Positions 1 to 8,982 of a stretch of 26,350 bases of DNA are shown piece by piece (within the stretch, counting starts at the first letter, position 1; each line of letters begins with the position of its first letter). Source of the DNA: JACCQS01 sp050999295 (lineage in GTDB: Bacteria > Actinomycetota > Actinomycetes > Mycobacteriales > Geodermatophilaceae); NCBI GenBank assembly GCA_050999295.1, contig JBPCPI010000200.1, positions 1-26,350 of the forward strand, in the 5' to 3' direction. Under the pieces are notes generated by a model. It saw only the letters and a program-made list of their open reading frames with translations. It searched no databases and was not told the DNA's origin. The position numbers were made by a program, and so were the translations under genes.

Positions 1-53
1 AACTCATCGGTCGCGGGGACGTCTCGGGGAGTGTTGTTCTTGATCACGTGCAT
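1..53 (-). CDS. Possible 5' end of an unidentified gene running off the window
   Basis: On the minus strand an ATG at 53 opens a frame that stays open to the window edge and reads MHVIKNNTPRDVPATDE. A promoter-like pair lies upstream (119-147). There is no clear ribosome binding site, and 17 codons are too few to name a family. It could equally be chance, so this is a weak call. Confidence 0.2.
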   Translation of the reverse strand, partial: MHVIKNNTPRDVPATDE

Positions 54-118
54 CGCGTGCACTTTGCCGACTCTGTGTTTACGTGCCGACCGGGCGAACC
101 GCAGCCGTCCACCGCTGT

Positions 119-147
119 ATTATGCACTGCACAAGTGCGAGAGGCAA
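119..147 (-). promoter_or_regulatory. Candidate minus-strand promoter with internal inverted repeat
   Basis: Read on the minus strand there is TTGCCT (142-147), a 17-base spacer and CATAAT (119-124), a good sigma-70-type spacing. Inside the spacer GCACT (124-128) and AGTGC (134-138) form an inverted repeat that could bind a repressor. It points toward the open frame that starts at 53. The call rests only on the pattern. Confidence 0.3.
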
Positions 148-224
148 CTGCCTGCGTCATAGGTGGGGATGGTGCGCCCCATCCGGGCGGGCACCTGCTT
201 TAGTGGCATCCGGCGCCGGTATGC

Positions 225-238
225 GCCACAATTGTGGC
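225..238. promoter_or_regulatory. Palindromic operator over the antitoxin start
   Basis: GCCACAATTGTGGC is a perfect 14-bp palindrome that ends two bases before the ATG at 240 and covers the alternative GTG at 234. Phd/YefM antitoxins bind palindromes at their own promoter, so this is the natural autoregulatory site. A TATGCG hexamer at 220-225 could serve as -10 for a leaderless or nearly leaderless transcript. Binding itself is inferred. Confidence 0.5.
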
Positions 239-239
239 C

Positions 240-506
240 ATGAGTACCGAGTCTCTCCGCGCCGTTCGTGACCATCTCAGTGAGGTGGTCGACCGCATCG
301 AGCATCAGCACGAGCGCGTCATCCTCACTCGAAACGGACACGCGGCCGCCGTGCTGATCAGCCCGGCCGATCTCGCGCAGCTGGAGGAGACACTCGACGT
401 GCTCAGCGACCCGGCCGCGCTGGCAGACATTCGGGAGGCCGACGCCGCCTACGCGCGCGGCGAGGTTCTCCGCGGCGTGCACGCCCTCAATCGCCTGCGA
501 GCGTGA
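240..506 (+). CDS. Type II toxin-antitoxin antitoxin, Phd/YefM family, toxin missing
   Basis: This is an 88-residue protein from ATG 240; GTG 234 is an in-frame alternative that adds two residues. The N-terminal part (STESLRAVRDHLSEVVDRIE, then ERVILTRNGHAAAVLIS) has the family layout: a helix, then the strand with 'TRNGHAAAVLIS', followed by a helical tail that normally wraps the toxin. Such proteins neutralise a RelE/ParE-like RNase or gyrase toxin and repress their own promoter as dimers. The toxin would be expected to overlap the stop codon; the GTG at 503 does overlap it (GTGA), but what follows is peptidase sequence, not a toxin. It therefore looks like an orphan antitoxin left after a rearrangement. 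Family assignment is good; partner identity is unknown. Confidence 0.8.
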   Translation: MSTESLRAVRDHLSEVVDRIEHQHERVILTRNGHAAAVLISPADLAQLEETLDVLSDPAALADIREADAAYARGEVLRGVHALNRLRA

Positions 507-798
507 GCCCGCCAGGTCCGGATGCCTTCGACTGCTCCGGTCTGACCATGTTCTCCTACGCCGCGGCCGGGGTGAGCCTGCCGCATTCGAGCCGGATGCA
601 GTCCACCATGGGCATAGCGGTCAGCCGAGACGAGCTACAACCCGGTGACCTGATCTTCTCCTACAACCGGTTAGCCATGTCGGTATCTACGTAGGTGACG
701 GGATGATGGTCCACGCCTACAGCTCCGGCTCGCCGGTCTCCCTCGATCCCTACGATCCGTGGGGCGCCTACAACAGCGCACGACGAATCGCCGGTTAG
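503..798 (+). pseudogene. NlpC/P60 peptidoglycan peptidase remnant, 5'-truncated and frameshifted
   Basis: From GTG 503 the frame reads into FDCSGL, the catalytic-Cys motif of NlpC/P60 endopeptidases, and on to LQPGDLIFSYN. It then stops early at 695. If one C is restored in the short C run near 667-668 the frame continues as NPVSHVGIYVGDGMMVHAYS and ends RRIAG at 798. That second part supplies the catalytic His (SHVGIYVG) and the third polar residue (VHA). The intact enzyme cuts the D-iGlu-mDAP stem peptide outside the membrane and would carry a signal peptide and usually coiled coil or SH3 segments; all of that is absent, because homology starts within about 10 codons of the antitoxin stop. 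The truncation is certain. The frameshift could be real decay or a base-calling error. Confidence 0.85.
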
Positions 799-802
799 CA
801 CG

Positions 803-821
803 GGCGATGCTCTGCATCGCC
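803..821. terminator. Hairpin between convergent genes
   Basis: GGCGATGC (803-810) and GCATCGCC (814-821) can form an 8-bp stem with a 3-base loop. It lies between the end of the peptidase remnant (798) and the end of the minus-strand MFS gene (857), where a two-way terminator would be expected. There is no T-run, so it is only a candidate. Confidence 0.35.
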
Positions 822-856
822 GTCGGATCGCGGTCCAGGCCCCCGTGGGGGACAGT

Positions 857-2323
857 TCAGCGCCCAACGGATGGCTCGGCGTCAGCTTCGCTGGTCGTCG
901 AGGCAGGCTCTGCGTGCGATTCGGGTCGTTTGGTGCGCAGGGTGAGGGCGGCAAGGACCGCGCCGGCCAGGGCGATGAGGGCTGCTCCGAAGAATGCTGC
1001 GGAGAACCCGTCGGTGAGCGCGGGCGCGTTGCCGAGTTGGTCGGCGCCGTAGGCGGCGGCGACCGCGGTCATGGCGGCCAGGCCGAGGGCGGACCCGACC
1101 TGGTAACTGGTGTTGACGATGCCCGCGGCAAGACCTCCCTCTTCGGGGCGGGCGGAGGAGATCGCGGTACCCAGGGACGGGATGAATGCCAGGGACATGC
1201 CCAGCGCCGCGACCAGAGAGGCCGGCAGGACATCGACCCAGAAGCTGCCCTCGGGTCGGATCAGAGACAGCCAGCCCATGCCGAGGGCGAGGATGGTCAG
1301 GCCGGCCACGATCATCGCCTTGGGCCCGAACCGGCCGATGGCTGCCGGGGCGAGAGCGATCATCCCGACCATGATCAGGATGGTCATCGGCAACAGGGCG
1401 GCGCCGGAGGGGAAGGCGCTGTAGCCGAGCACTTGCTGCAGGTAGAGGTTGAGGAAGAACCACATCGGGATCCAGGCTGCGCCGAGCAGCAGCTGGGCGA
1501 GGTTGGCAGCGCCGAGGTTCGGCGTGCGGAAGATCGACAGGCGCATCAGCGGCTCGCGGCGCGAGTTCTGGACGGCCAGGAAGATAGCGAGCAGCACCAC
1601 GGCAGCGATCAGCAGAGCCCAGGTCTGCGCCGAGCCCCACCCGACCTCGGGAGCGCGCACGATGGCGTACACCGCTGTGCCGAGCCCGGCGGTAACCGTG
1701 ATGGCACCGCCGAGGTCGATGGAGCCGCGGGCGCCGGCGCCGCCAGCGGGCATCAGGGCGGGGGCGGTGATCAGCGCGATCAACGCGATCGGGATGTTGA
1801 TGTAGAAGACCCAGGGCCAGGAGATGTACTCGGTGATCACTCCGCCCAGGAACACCCCGGCCGTGCCGCCGGCGGGTGCTGCGGCGCCGTAGAAGGCCAG
1901 CGCCTTGGTGAGCTGCTTGGGCTCGGCGCCGAACAGCATCATCAGCAGGGTCAGCGCCGAGGGGGCAATGAGCGCTGCACCGACGCCCTGCAGTGCGCGA
2001 CCGGTCAGCTCGACCCCGACGTTGCCCGCGGCCCCAGCGATCAGTGAGCCGATGAGTAGGACCAGCCAGCCGGTGCTGAACATCCTGCGGGCGCCGAACA
2101 GGTCTGCCAGGCGTCCGCCGAGGAGCAGCAATCCACCGAAGGCGACGACATAGGCGTTGAAGACCCAGGACAGGTTCTCTTGAGAGAAGCCGAGGTCTTC
2201 CTGCATGCGTGGCAGGGCCACCCCGATGATCGAGGTGTCCATGATGACCATGAACTGAGCGGCCGCGATCAGCGACAGCGCCCACCAGCGTCGGGATGAG
2301 GGCGCGGCTTGCGAAACAGACAT
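857..2323 (-). CDS. MFS drug/metabolite exporter, DHA2 (EmrB/QacA) family
   Basis: This 488-residue inner-membrane protein has the size and hydrophobic pattern of 14-helix DHA2 exporters. Helix 1 reads ALSLIAAAQFMVIMDTSIIG with the characteristic Asp; the helix 2/3 loop is GGRLADLFGARRMF (MFS motif A), and 'ALQGVGAALIAPSALTLL' is motif C-like and typical of proton-driven antiporters. The family usually expels drugs, dyes or small metabolites using the proton gradient. The ATG at 2323 has a GGAG-type site (AAGGAG) before it. The gene is divergent from csoR and shares with it a promoter region holding a CsoR-type operator, so copper or thiol stress may induce it. The substrate cannot be read from sequence; no copper-binding motif is evident in it. 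Confidence 0.9.
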   Translation of the reverse strand: MSVSQAAPSSRRWWALSLIAAAQFMVIMDTSIIGVALPRMQEDLGFSQENLSWVFNAYVVAFGGLLLLGGRLADLFGARRMFSTGWLVLLIGSLIAGAAGNVGVELTGRALQGVGAALIAPSALTLLMMLFGAEPKQLTKALAFYGAAAPAGGTAGVFLGGVITEYISWPWVFYINIPIALIALITAPALMPAGGAGARGSIDLGGAITVTAGLGTAVYAIVRAPEVGWGSAQTWALLIAAVVLLAIFLAVQNSRREPLMRLSIFRTPNLGAANLAQLLLGAAWIPMWFFLNLYLQQVLGYSAFPSGAALLPMTILIMVGMIALAPAAIGRFGPKAMIVAGLTILALGMGWLSLIRPEGSFWVDVLPASLVAALGMSLAFIPSLGTAISSARPEEGGLAAGIVNTSYQVGSALGLAAMTAVAAAYGADQLGNAPALTDGFSAAFFGAALIALAGAVLAALTLRTKRPESHAEPASTTSEADAEPSVGR

Positions 2324-2362
2324 GACTACTCCTTACAGGTATGGGGTATCTTCATCAGAAGG

Positions 2363-2394
2363 TTGCACCATACCCTTCAGGGGTATAGTGTCAA
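2363..2394. promoter_or_regulatory. CsoR operator inside overlapping divergent promoters
   Basis: The core is a 17-bp palindrome at 2370-2386, ATACCC-N5-GGGTAT, the form known for actinobacterial CsoR sites. On the minus strand TTGACA (2389-2394), a 16-base spacer and TATGGT (2367-2372) make a strong promoter for the MFS gene. On the plus strand TTGCAC (2363-2368) and TATAGT (2384-2389), 15 bases apart, could drive csoR. In both cases the operator fills the spacer, so apo-CsoR would block both genes and Cu(I) would release both. Sequence pattern is seen; repression is inferred from the family. Confidence 0.75.
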
Positions 2395-2417
2395 GCCCAC
2401 TCCGTCGTGGTGAGGTA

Positions 2418-2434
2418 ATACGGGCGGGGGGTAT
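2418..2434. promoter_or_regulatory. Possible second, weaker CsoR-like box
   Basis: ATAC-N9-GTAT occurs here with the same 17-bp length as the main operator, but only the right half carries the G run of the consensus (GGGGGGTAT). It lies between the main operator and csoR, 48 bp downstream start to start. It may be a secondary site or chance. Confidence 0.35.
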
Positions 2435-2479
2435 GAGGTTCACGAATCGGACCCGGCATAGAGGCAGAAGGGCGCAAAC

Positions 2480-2785
2480 GTGGAAACGATCGCTGCGGTC
2501 AGTGCGTACGGCTACATCCACCGCAAGGAGGACTACCTCAAGCGCCTGCGCCGGATCGAAGGACAGGCCCGCGGGCTGCAGCGCATGGTCGATGAGGAGA
2601 AGTACTGCATCGACATCCTCACCCAGGTCTCGGCCATGACCAAGGCACTGCAGTCGGTGGCCCTCGGGCTGCTCGAGGAGCACATGAGCCACTGCGTGGT
2701 CCAGGCAGCCGCGGCCGGGGGCCCGGAAGCCGCCGAAAAGGTCAGGGAGGCCACCGAGGCCATCGCCCGGCTGGTCAGATCCTGA
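2480..2785 (+). CDS. csoR: Copper-sensing transcriptional repressor CsoR
   Basis: The 101-residue all-helical protein belongs to the CsoR/RcnR family (DUF156). The copper ligands of true CsoR are all present: Cys43, His68 and Cys72, in the spacing C-X24-H-X3-C. The basic helix HRKEDYLKRLRRIEGQARGL matches the DNA-contact region. The family binds palindromes as a tetramer and lets go when Cu(I) binds. The start is GTG 2480, preceded by AGAAGGG at good spacing. It heads a five-gene run with copZ, a secreted protein, copA and a DUF4396 gene, all on the same strand with gaps of 20-64 bases, and faces its own operator upstream. Confidence 0.92.
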   Translation: METIAAVSAYGYIHRKEDYLKRLRRIEGQARGLQRMVDEEKYCIDILTQVSAMTKALQSVALGLLEEHMSHCVVQAAAAGGPEAAEKVREATEAIARLVRS

Positions 2786-2830
2786 CCACCCCCGCATGAC
2801 TGACCCGAAACAGAGAAGGGAACATTCGGG

Positions 2831-3040
2831 ATGAGTACGTCCACCTACACCGTCATCGGCATGACCTGCGAGCACTGCGTGAACGCGGTGACCGAAGAGG
2901 TCCGTCAGATCCCAGGCGTCACCGACGTCGGCGTCAACCTGGACACCGGCCGGCTCAGCGTCACCACAGAGGCCGGCGTCGACGACGAGGCCGTGCGCGC
3001 CGCGGTCGACGAGGCCGGCTACCAACTGGCCGACAACTAG
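2831..3040 (+). CDS. copZ: Copper chaperone CopZ, heavy-metal-associated domain
   Basis: This 69-residue protein is one complete HMA domain with the ferredoxin-like pattern and metal motif GMTCEHC (Cys13, Cys16) near the start, ending DEAGYQLADN. Such chaperones hold Cu(I) between the two Cys residues in the cytosol and pass it to the N-terminal HMA domain of CopA or to CsoR. AGAAGGGAAC precedes the ATG. It sits 45 bases after csoR and 20 bases before the next gene. The His between the Cys residues (CEHC) is common in CopZ of Gram-positive bacteria. Confidence 0.92.
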   Translation: MSTSTYTVIGMTCEHCVNAVTEEVRQIPGVTDVGVNLDTGRLSVTTEAGVDDEAVRAAVDEAGYQLADN

Positions 3041-3060
3041 CGACCGAGAAGGACCCTGCG

Positions 3061-4011
3061 ATGAACACCCCGACCAAGCTGACCGGCTTCGCGCTCGTCC
3101 TGGTGGCGAGCTTTCTCGGCGCCACCGCCCTCGGTAATGCGGTCGGACCGGTCAATCCGAGCGCCGCCGAGGACGACCATGACATGACGCAGGCGGGCAC
3201 CGGTGGCGACGGCTCGGCGGCCGGCGAGCTTCCGGGCGGGCTGCTGGTGTCCCAGGACGGCTACACCCTCGACCTGGACCAGAATTCTCTTCCGGCCGGC
3301 GAGACGACACCCCTGGCGTTCCAGATACTCGGCCCGGACGGGGCAGCGGTGACCGACTTCGAGGTGACCCATGACAAGGAGCTGCACCTGATCGCGGTGC
3401 GCCGCGACATGACCGGCTTTCAGCATGTCCATCCCGAGCTCGCCGACGATGGCACATGGCACGTCCCGCTCGCGCTGACCGCGGGACCCTGGCAGGTCTT
3501 CGCCGACTTCGCACCCGCGGGGCACGGAGAGACCCTGATCCTGGGCGCGGATCTCGCCGTACCCGGCGGCTATGACCCGCAGCCGCTGCCGGAGCCGGCT
3601 GCGGCCGCCGAGGTCGACGGGTACACCGTCACCCTCGACGGCGAGCTGAAGCCGGGCGAGGAGTCGGAACTGACCCTGTCGGTCAGTTGGGACGGGCAGC
3701 CGGTCACCGACCTGGAGCCCTACCTGGCTGCGTACGGGCACCTCGTGGTTCTCCGCGACGGTGACCTCGCCTACTTGCACGTACATCCCGGCGGCATGCC
3801 CGGCGACGGGATCACCGAGCCCGGCCCGGCCATCACCTTCTACGCCAATGTCCCGAGCGCCGGGGACTACCGGTTGTTCCTGGACTTCCAGCACGAGGGT
3901 GTCGTACGCAGCGCGGAGTTCACCGCCCGAGCCGACGGCACAGTCGCACCCGCCGGCGACTCCAGCACCGGCAACGACGACACCGCCGACGCCGACGGTC
4001 ACGGCGACTGA
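3061..4011 (+). CDS. Secreted copper-operon protein with two His-rich repeats
   Basis: The 316-residue protein starts with a signal-like segment (LTGFALVLVASFLGATALG, residues 7-25) followed by a low-complexity linker. Two related beta-rich units follow. The first carries DFEVTHDKELHLIAVRRD with His104 and His109 and ends FQHVHPE (His122, His124). The second carries YLAAYGHLVVLRDGDLAYLH with His227 and ends LHVHPGG (His240, His242). The shared HVHP signature, once per unit, looks like a metal site. The tail is acidic with HGD at the end. Proteins of this kind sit in copper operons of many actinobacteria, but I know no proven role; extracytoplasmic copper binding or hand-off is the inference. 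It could be anchored by the N-terminal helix rather than released. Confidence 0.75.
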   Translation: MNTPTKLTGFALVLVASFLGATALGNAVGPVNPSAAEDDHDMTQAGTGGDGSAAGELPGGLLVSQDGYTLDLDQNSLPAGETTPLAFQILGPDGAAVTDFEVTHDKELHLIAVRRDMTGFQHVHPELADDGTWHVPLALTAGPWQVFADFAPAGHGETLILGADLAVPGGYDPQPLPEPAAAAEVDGYTVTLDGELKPGEESELTLSVSWDGQPVTDLEPYLAAYGHLVVLRDGDLAYLHVHPGGMPGDGITEPGPAITFYANVPSAGDYRLFLDFQHEGVVRSAEFTARADGTVAPAGDSSTGNDDTADADGHGD

Positions 4012-4075
4012 TGGTCGCGACCCGTCGCACTGAGGGCCGCGAGCACCGAGCCCAACAGAGTTCAGAGGAGTACCG

Positions 4076-6445
<2,370 letters not shown>

Positions 6446-6506
6446 CTGCACCCAGTCGACAGAGACAGCGGGTCGGGACACGACATAAGCGGAAGGAAGG
6501 ACCGAC

Positions 6507-7010
6507 ATGACCGATCACCCGATGCACCCACCAGGAGAGCGCGACGCCGCGCCGCAGGCGACCCAATCAGCACGGGAGCTCAACCGACTGGCCATTAGCG
6601 CAACAGCGCATTGCCTCACCGGATGCGCCATCGGCGAGATCCTCGGTCTGGTCATCGGCACCGCGCTGGGATGGTCCAACGCCGCGACGATCGTCCTCGC
6701 GATCGCCTTGGCGTTCTTCTTCGGCTACTCCTTCACCCTGGTCCCGGTACTGCGGTCAGGACTGGCCCTAGGCGCGGCGCTCGGCGTCGCCCTGGCTGCC
6801 GACACACTGTCGATCACTGTGATGGAGATCGTCGACAACGCGATCCTCCTGATCATCCCCGGCGCGATGGATGCTGGCCTCGGATCGTGGCTGTTCTGGG
6901 GCGCCCTCGCCGTCGCCCTCGCCGTCGCCTTCGTGGTCACCGTGCCCGTCAACCGCGCACTGATCCGCCGCGGCAAAGGCCACGCCGTGGTCCACCAGTA
7001 CCACCACTAG
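6507..7010 (+). CDS. DUF4396 membrane protein, last gene of the copper operon
   Basis: This 167-residue protein has four or five hydrophobic helices and the DUF4396 hallmarks: THCxxGC-like HCLTGC (His35, Cys36, Cys40) in the first helix, GEILGL just after, and VMEIVDN (106-111) in the middle. The N-terminus (HPMHPPG) and the last residues (GHAVVHQYHH) are His-rich. The family has no known function, although its members often lie near copper genes. The first-helix Cys/His set could bind Cu(I) in the membrane; this is inference. GGAAGGAAGG precedes the ATG, 61 bases after copA, so it is likely co-transcribed. Confidence 0.85.
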   Translation: MTDHPMHPPGERDAAPQATQSARELNRLAISATAHCLTGCAIGEILGLVIGTALGWSNAATIVLAIALAFFFGYSFTLVPVLRSGLALGAALGVALAADTLSITVMEIVDNAILLIIPGAMDAGLGSWLFWGALAVALAVAFVVTVPVNRALIRRGKGHAVVHQYHH

Positions 7011-7183
7011 GCACTCAACGGCCGTCTGGTAGAAGGCAGGCAGACCTAGCGGTCCCGCCAGCGTCCATCGCTGCGGCGGCAGCACCTGCACCTCACCCAG
7101 GACCCAGACGTGCGGTATGTGGCGCTCCTCTGCTCTAGGGGTCGTTGGCCCCTCCATCGGCCGCTGCCAGCACTCAGTTCGGC

Positions 7184-7576
7184 CTAGATCTGATTCCCGG
7201 ACAGGCCGCGGACCTCGCCGAGCGCAGGCCCGAACGTGTCCGGTGCACGCATCTGCCACGCGTCAGTCACCAGTTCTTCAAGGCGCCCGACGTCCACCTC
7301 CGCCAGCCGCAACAGCACCAAGGGCAAGCCGTTGTAAACCGGCGTGGTGAAGAAGACCGTGGGCTCGCCGAGGACCAGAGCCTGCTTCTCGGCCTCGTCA
7401 CCGACGTACAGCACCGCGATGTCGGTCCGGATCCGGCGCGGCCTACCCGGAGGGCGCTCGGGATAGCTCCAGACGAACCCCTTGCCGGCGACCCGGAAGT
7501 CGAAGCCCTCGCTGTCGATCTCCACCACGAATGGGAGAGCCAGTGCGAGGCGGCGCACGTCGTCGGCGTCAGCCAT
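7184..7576 (-). CDS. MmcQ/YjbR family protein
   Basis: The protein has 130 residues from the ATG at 7576, which is chosen because GGAGGAA stands seven bases before it; an upstream ATG at 7600 would add eight residues without such a site. It begins MADADDVRRLALALP and has the family's 'cyanobacterial-type CyaY-like' pattern, with short strands such as FDFRVAGKGFVWSY and a helical end LVTDAWQMRAP. Members have been called DNA-binding by analogy, but no clear function is known. It lies 132 bases downstream of the ArsR gene on the same strand. Confidence 0.8.
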   Translation of the reverse strand: MADADDVRRLALALPFVVEIDSEGFDFRVAGKGFVWSYPERPPGRPRRIRTDIAVLYVGDEAEKQALVLGEPTVFFTTPVYNGLPLVLLRLAEVDVGRLEELVTDAWQMRAPDTFGPALGEVRGLSGNQI

Positions 7577-7708
7577 CGAGATTCCTCCGGTTCGCGTCAT
7601 GCGTCTGCGCCCAGGTTAGGCACCGGCACGGACATCCGGAATGGGCGCCACGCCGCCATGACCCGCTCCGCCTGGCACCCTTCTGCAGCTCGGCCCGGGA
7701 AGGTCCGG

Positions 7709-8287
7709 TCATGCGCTCGGGTCTGGTTGCGGAGGCAGGGTCGGGTGGTCGGTGGGGTAGAGGCCGGCGACCAGCCCGTACACGGTGTCGCCCTCCCGCG
7801 GCAGCTGGGTGAACTCGCGGATGACCTCGTCGACGCGCTCCCAGAAGGCCGCAGCCCGATGCCGAGAGATCCGTGCGTGGCGGAGCAGGGCGAACATCCG
7901 GTCTGCGTGGTAGGCCGGCATGGATTCGGCGGCGGCGTCGGCCAGATAGTTGGTCCACGGCGGCGGGGTCACCTCCTCCAGCGGGACCTTGCCGACGAAG
8001 AAGACCCGGGCGGTACGTCCGTAGAACCGCTCGTCGATCGCGCGCACCCGCCGGGTGCGCACCACGCGCAGCATCCCGGCATCGACCAGGACGTTGACGT
8101 GGTAGGCCACGGTGCTCTTCGGTCGCCCGACGGCAGCGGCCAGTTCTGCTACCGTCGCGGCCCGTTCGAGGAGCAGGTCGAGGATCGTCGTCCGTAGGGG
8201 GTCGGCCATGGCGCGCAGCTCCGCGGGCTTGGTCACCACGATCCGGTCGACGAGGTCGTAGTCCGGGAACTCCCTATTGATCGACAT
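7709..8287 (-). CDS. ArsR-type winged-helix transcriptional regulator
   Basis: The 192-residue protein has an N-terminal helix-turn-helix, MADPLRTTILDLLLERAATV followed by the recognition helix GRPKSTVAYHVNVL and the wing LRVVRTRRVRAIDERFYGRT. This is the ArsR/HTH_20 form found in many actinobacteria. The C-terminal half is helical with no metal-binding Cys pair, so a small-molecule or protein signal is more likely than a metal. The ATG at 8287 lies within the promoter of the divergent hydrolase gene, which suggests control of both. Confidence 0.88.
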   Translation of the reverse strand: MSINREFPDYDLVDRIVVTKPAELRAMADPLRTTILDLLLERAATVAELAAAVGRPKSTVAYHVNVLVDAGMLRVVRTRRVRAIDERFYGRTARVFFVGKVPLEEVTPPPWTNYLADAAAESMPAYHADRMFALLRHARISRHRAAAFWERVDEVIREFTQLPREGDTVYGLVAGLYPTDHPTLPPQPDPSA

Positions 8288-8309
8288 TAATGGATTATTC
8301 TACAATGTT
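8277..8309. promoter_or_regulatory. Divergent promoter/operator between ArsR gene and hydrolase
   Basis: For the plus strand TTGATC (8277-8282), 18 bases, and TACAAT (8301-8306) form a promoter for the hydrolase. The region is clearly richer in A and T than its surroundings. CGACATT (8282-8288) and AATGTTG (8304-8310) form an inverted repeat with one mismatch across the promoter, a likely operator. The -35 hexamer lies inside the first codons of the ArsR gene, so repressor binding here would also affect that gene. Confidence 0.55.
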
Positions 8310-8351
8310 GGATCGTTGGTCGTGAGAGCACCGCGAGAACGGAGTGTCGAG

Positions 8352-8927
8352 ATGGCTGAGGTACTGCTTTTCCACCACGCACAGGGCTTGACACCCGGTG
8401 TTGTCGCGTTCGCTGACGAGTTGCGCCGTGCCGGACACAGCGTGCACACGCCCGATCTGTTCGAAGGGCAAACGTTCGACAGCATCACGGAGGGAATGGC
8501 CCACGTCGGGCAGATCGGATTCGAGGACATCATGGAGCGCGGGGTCCGCGCCGCCAACGGGCTGCCCGACGAGTTGGTGTACGGCGGCTTCTCGCTCGGG
8601 GTGCTCCCAGCCCAGAAGCTGGCCCAGACCCGGCCCGGCGCACAGGGCGCGCTGCTCTTCTACTCCTGCGTCCCCACCTCGGAGTTCGGCTCCGGCTGGC
8701 CCGACGGCGTTCCGGTGCAGATCCACGGAATGGACGCCGACCCGTTCTTCGTCGACGAGGGCGACATCGACGCCGCCCGAGCGCTCGTCGACGAGGCCGA
8801 GGACGGGGAGCTGTTCCTGTACCCCGGCGATCAGCACTACTTCGCCGACAGCTCGCTGCCGTCCCACGACCCGGATGCCACCGCGCTCCTGACCCAGCGG
8901 GTGCTCAGCTTCCTCAGCGCGCGCTAA
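8352..8927 (+). CDS. Dienelactone hydrolase family alpha/beta-hydrolase
   Basis: The protein has 191 residues from ATG 8352, chosen because GGAG lies seven bases upstream; the longer frame from 8277 crosses the promoter. It opens with the strand MAEVLLFHHAQGLTPG, carries the nucleophile elbow YGGFSLG with Ser81, then HGMDADPFF (Asp128 or Asp130) and GDQHYFAD with His162, giving a complete Ser-Asp-His triad. Classical dienelactone hydrolases use Cys at the nucleophile position, so this branch is probably a serine esterase of unknown substrate. Divergent ArsR regulator and shared promoter region suggest inducible expression. Confidence 0.85.
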   Translation: MAEVLLFHHAQGLTPGVVAFADELRRAGHSVHTPDLFEGQTFDSITEGMAHVGQIGFEDIMERGVRAANGLPDELVYGGFSLGVLPAQKLAQTRPGAQGALLFYSCVPTSEFGSGWPDGVPVQIHGMDADPFFVDEGDIDAARALVDEAEDGELFLYPGDQHYFADSSLPSHDPDATALLTQRVLSFLSAR

Positions 8928-8982
8928 TGGCCATGTGGGACAACATTCTGCTGGGTTGAGACGGCAGGAGTGGGTCGCCCCG

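Noticed and set aside
845..2047. 400-residue plus-strand frame opposite the MFS gene
   Set aside because: It is a Gly/Asp/Gln-rich antisense shadow of the MFS transporter in high-GC DNA, with no domain pattern.
7137..7153. AGGGG/CCCCT hairpin between convergent genes
   Set aside because: The stem is only five base pairs with a seven-base loop and no U-tract, so it is too weak to list as a terminator.
8277..8351. Longer N-terminus for the dienelactone hydrolase-like gene from ATG 8277
   Set aside because: These codons overlap the promoter and the regulator's start; the fold begins at ATG 8352, which has a good ribosome site.
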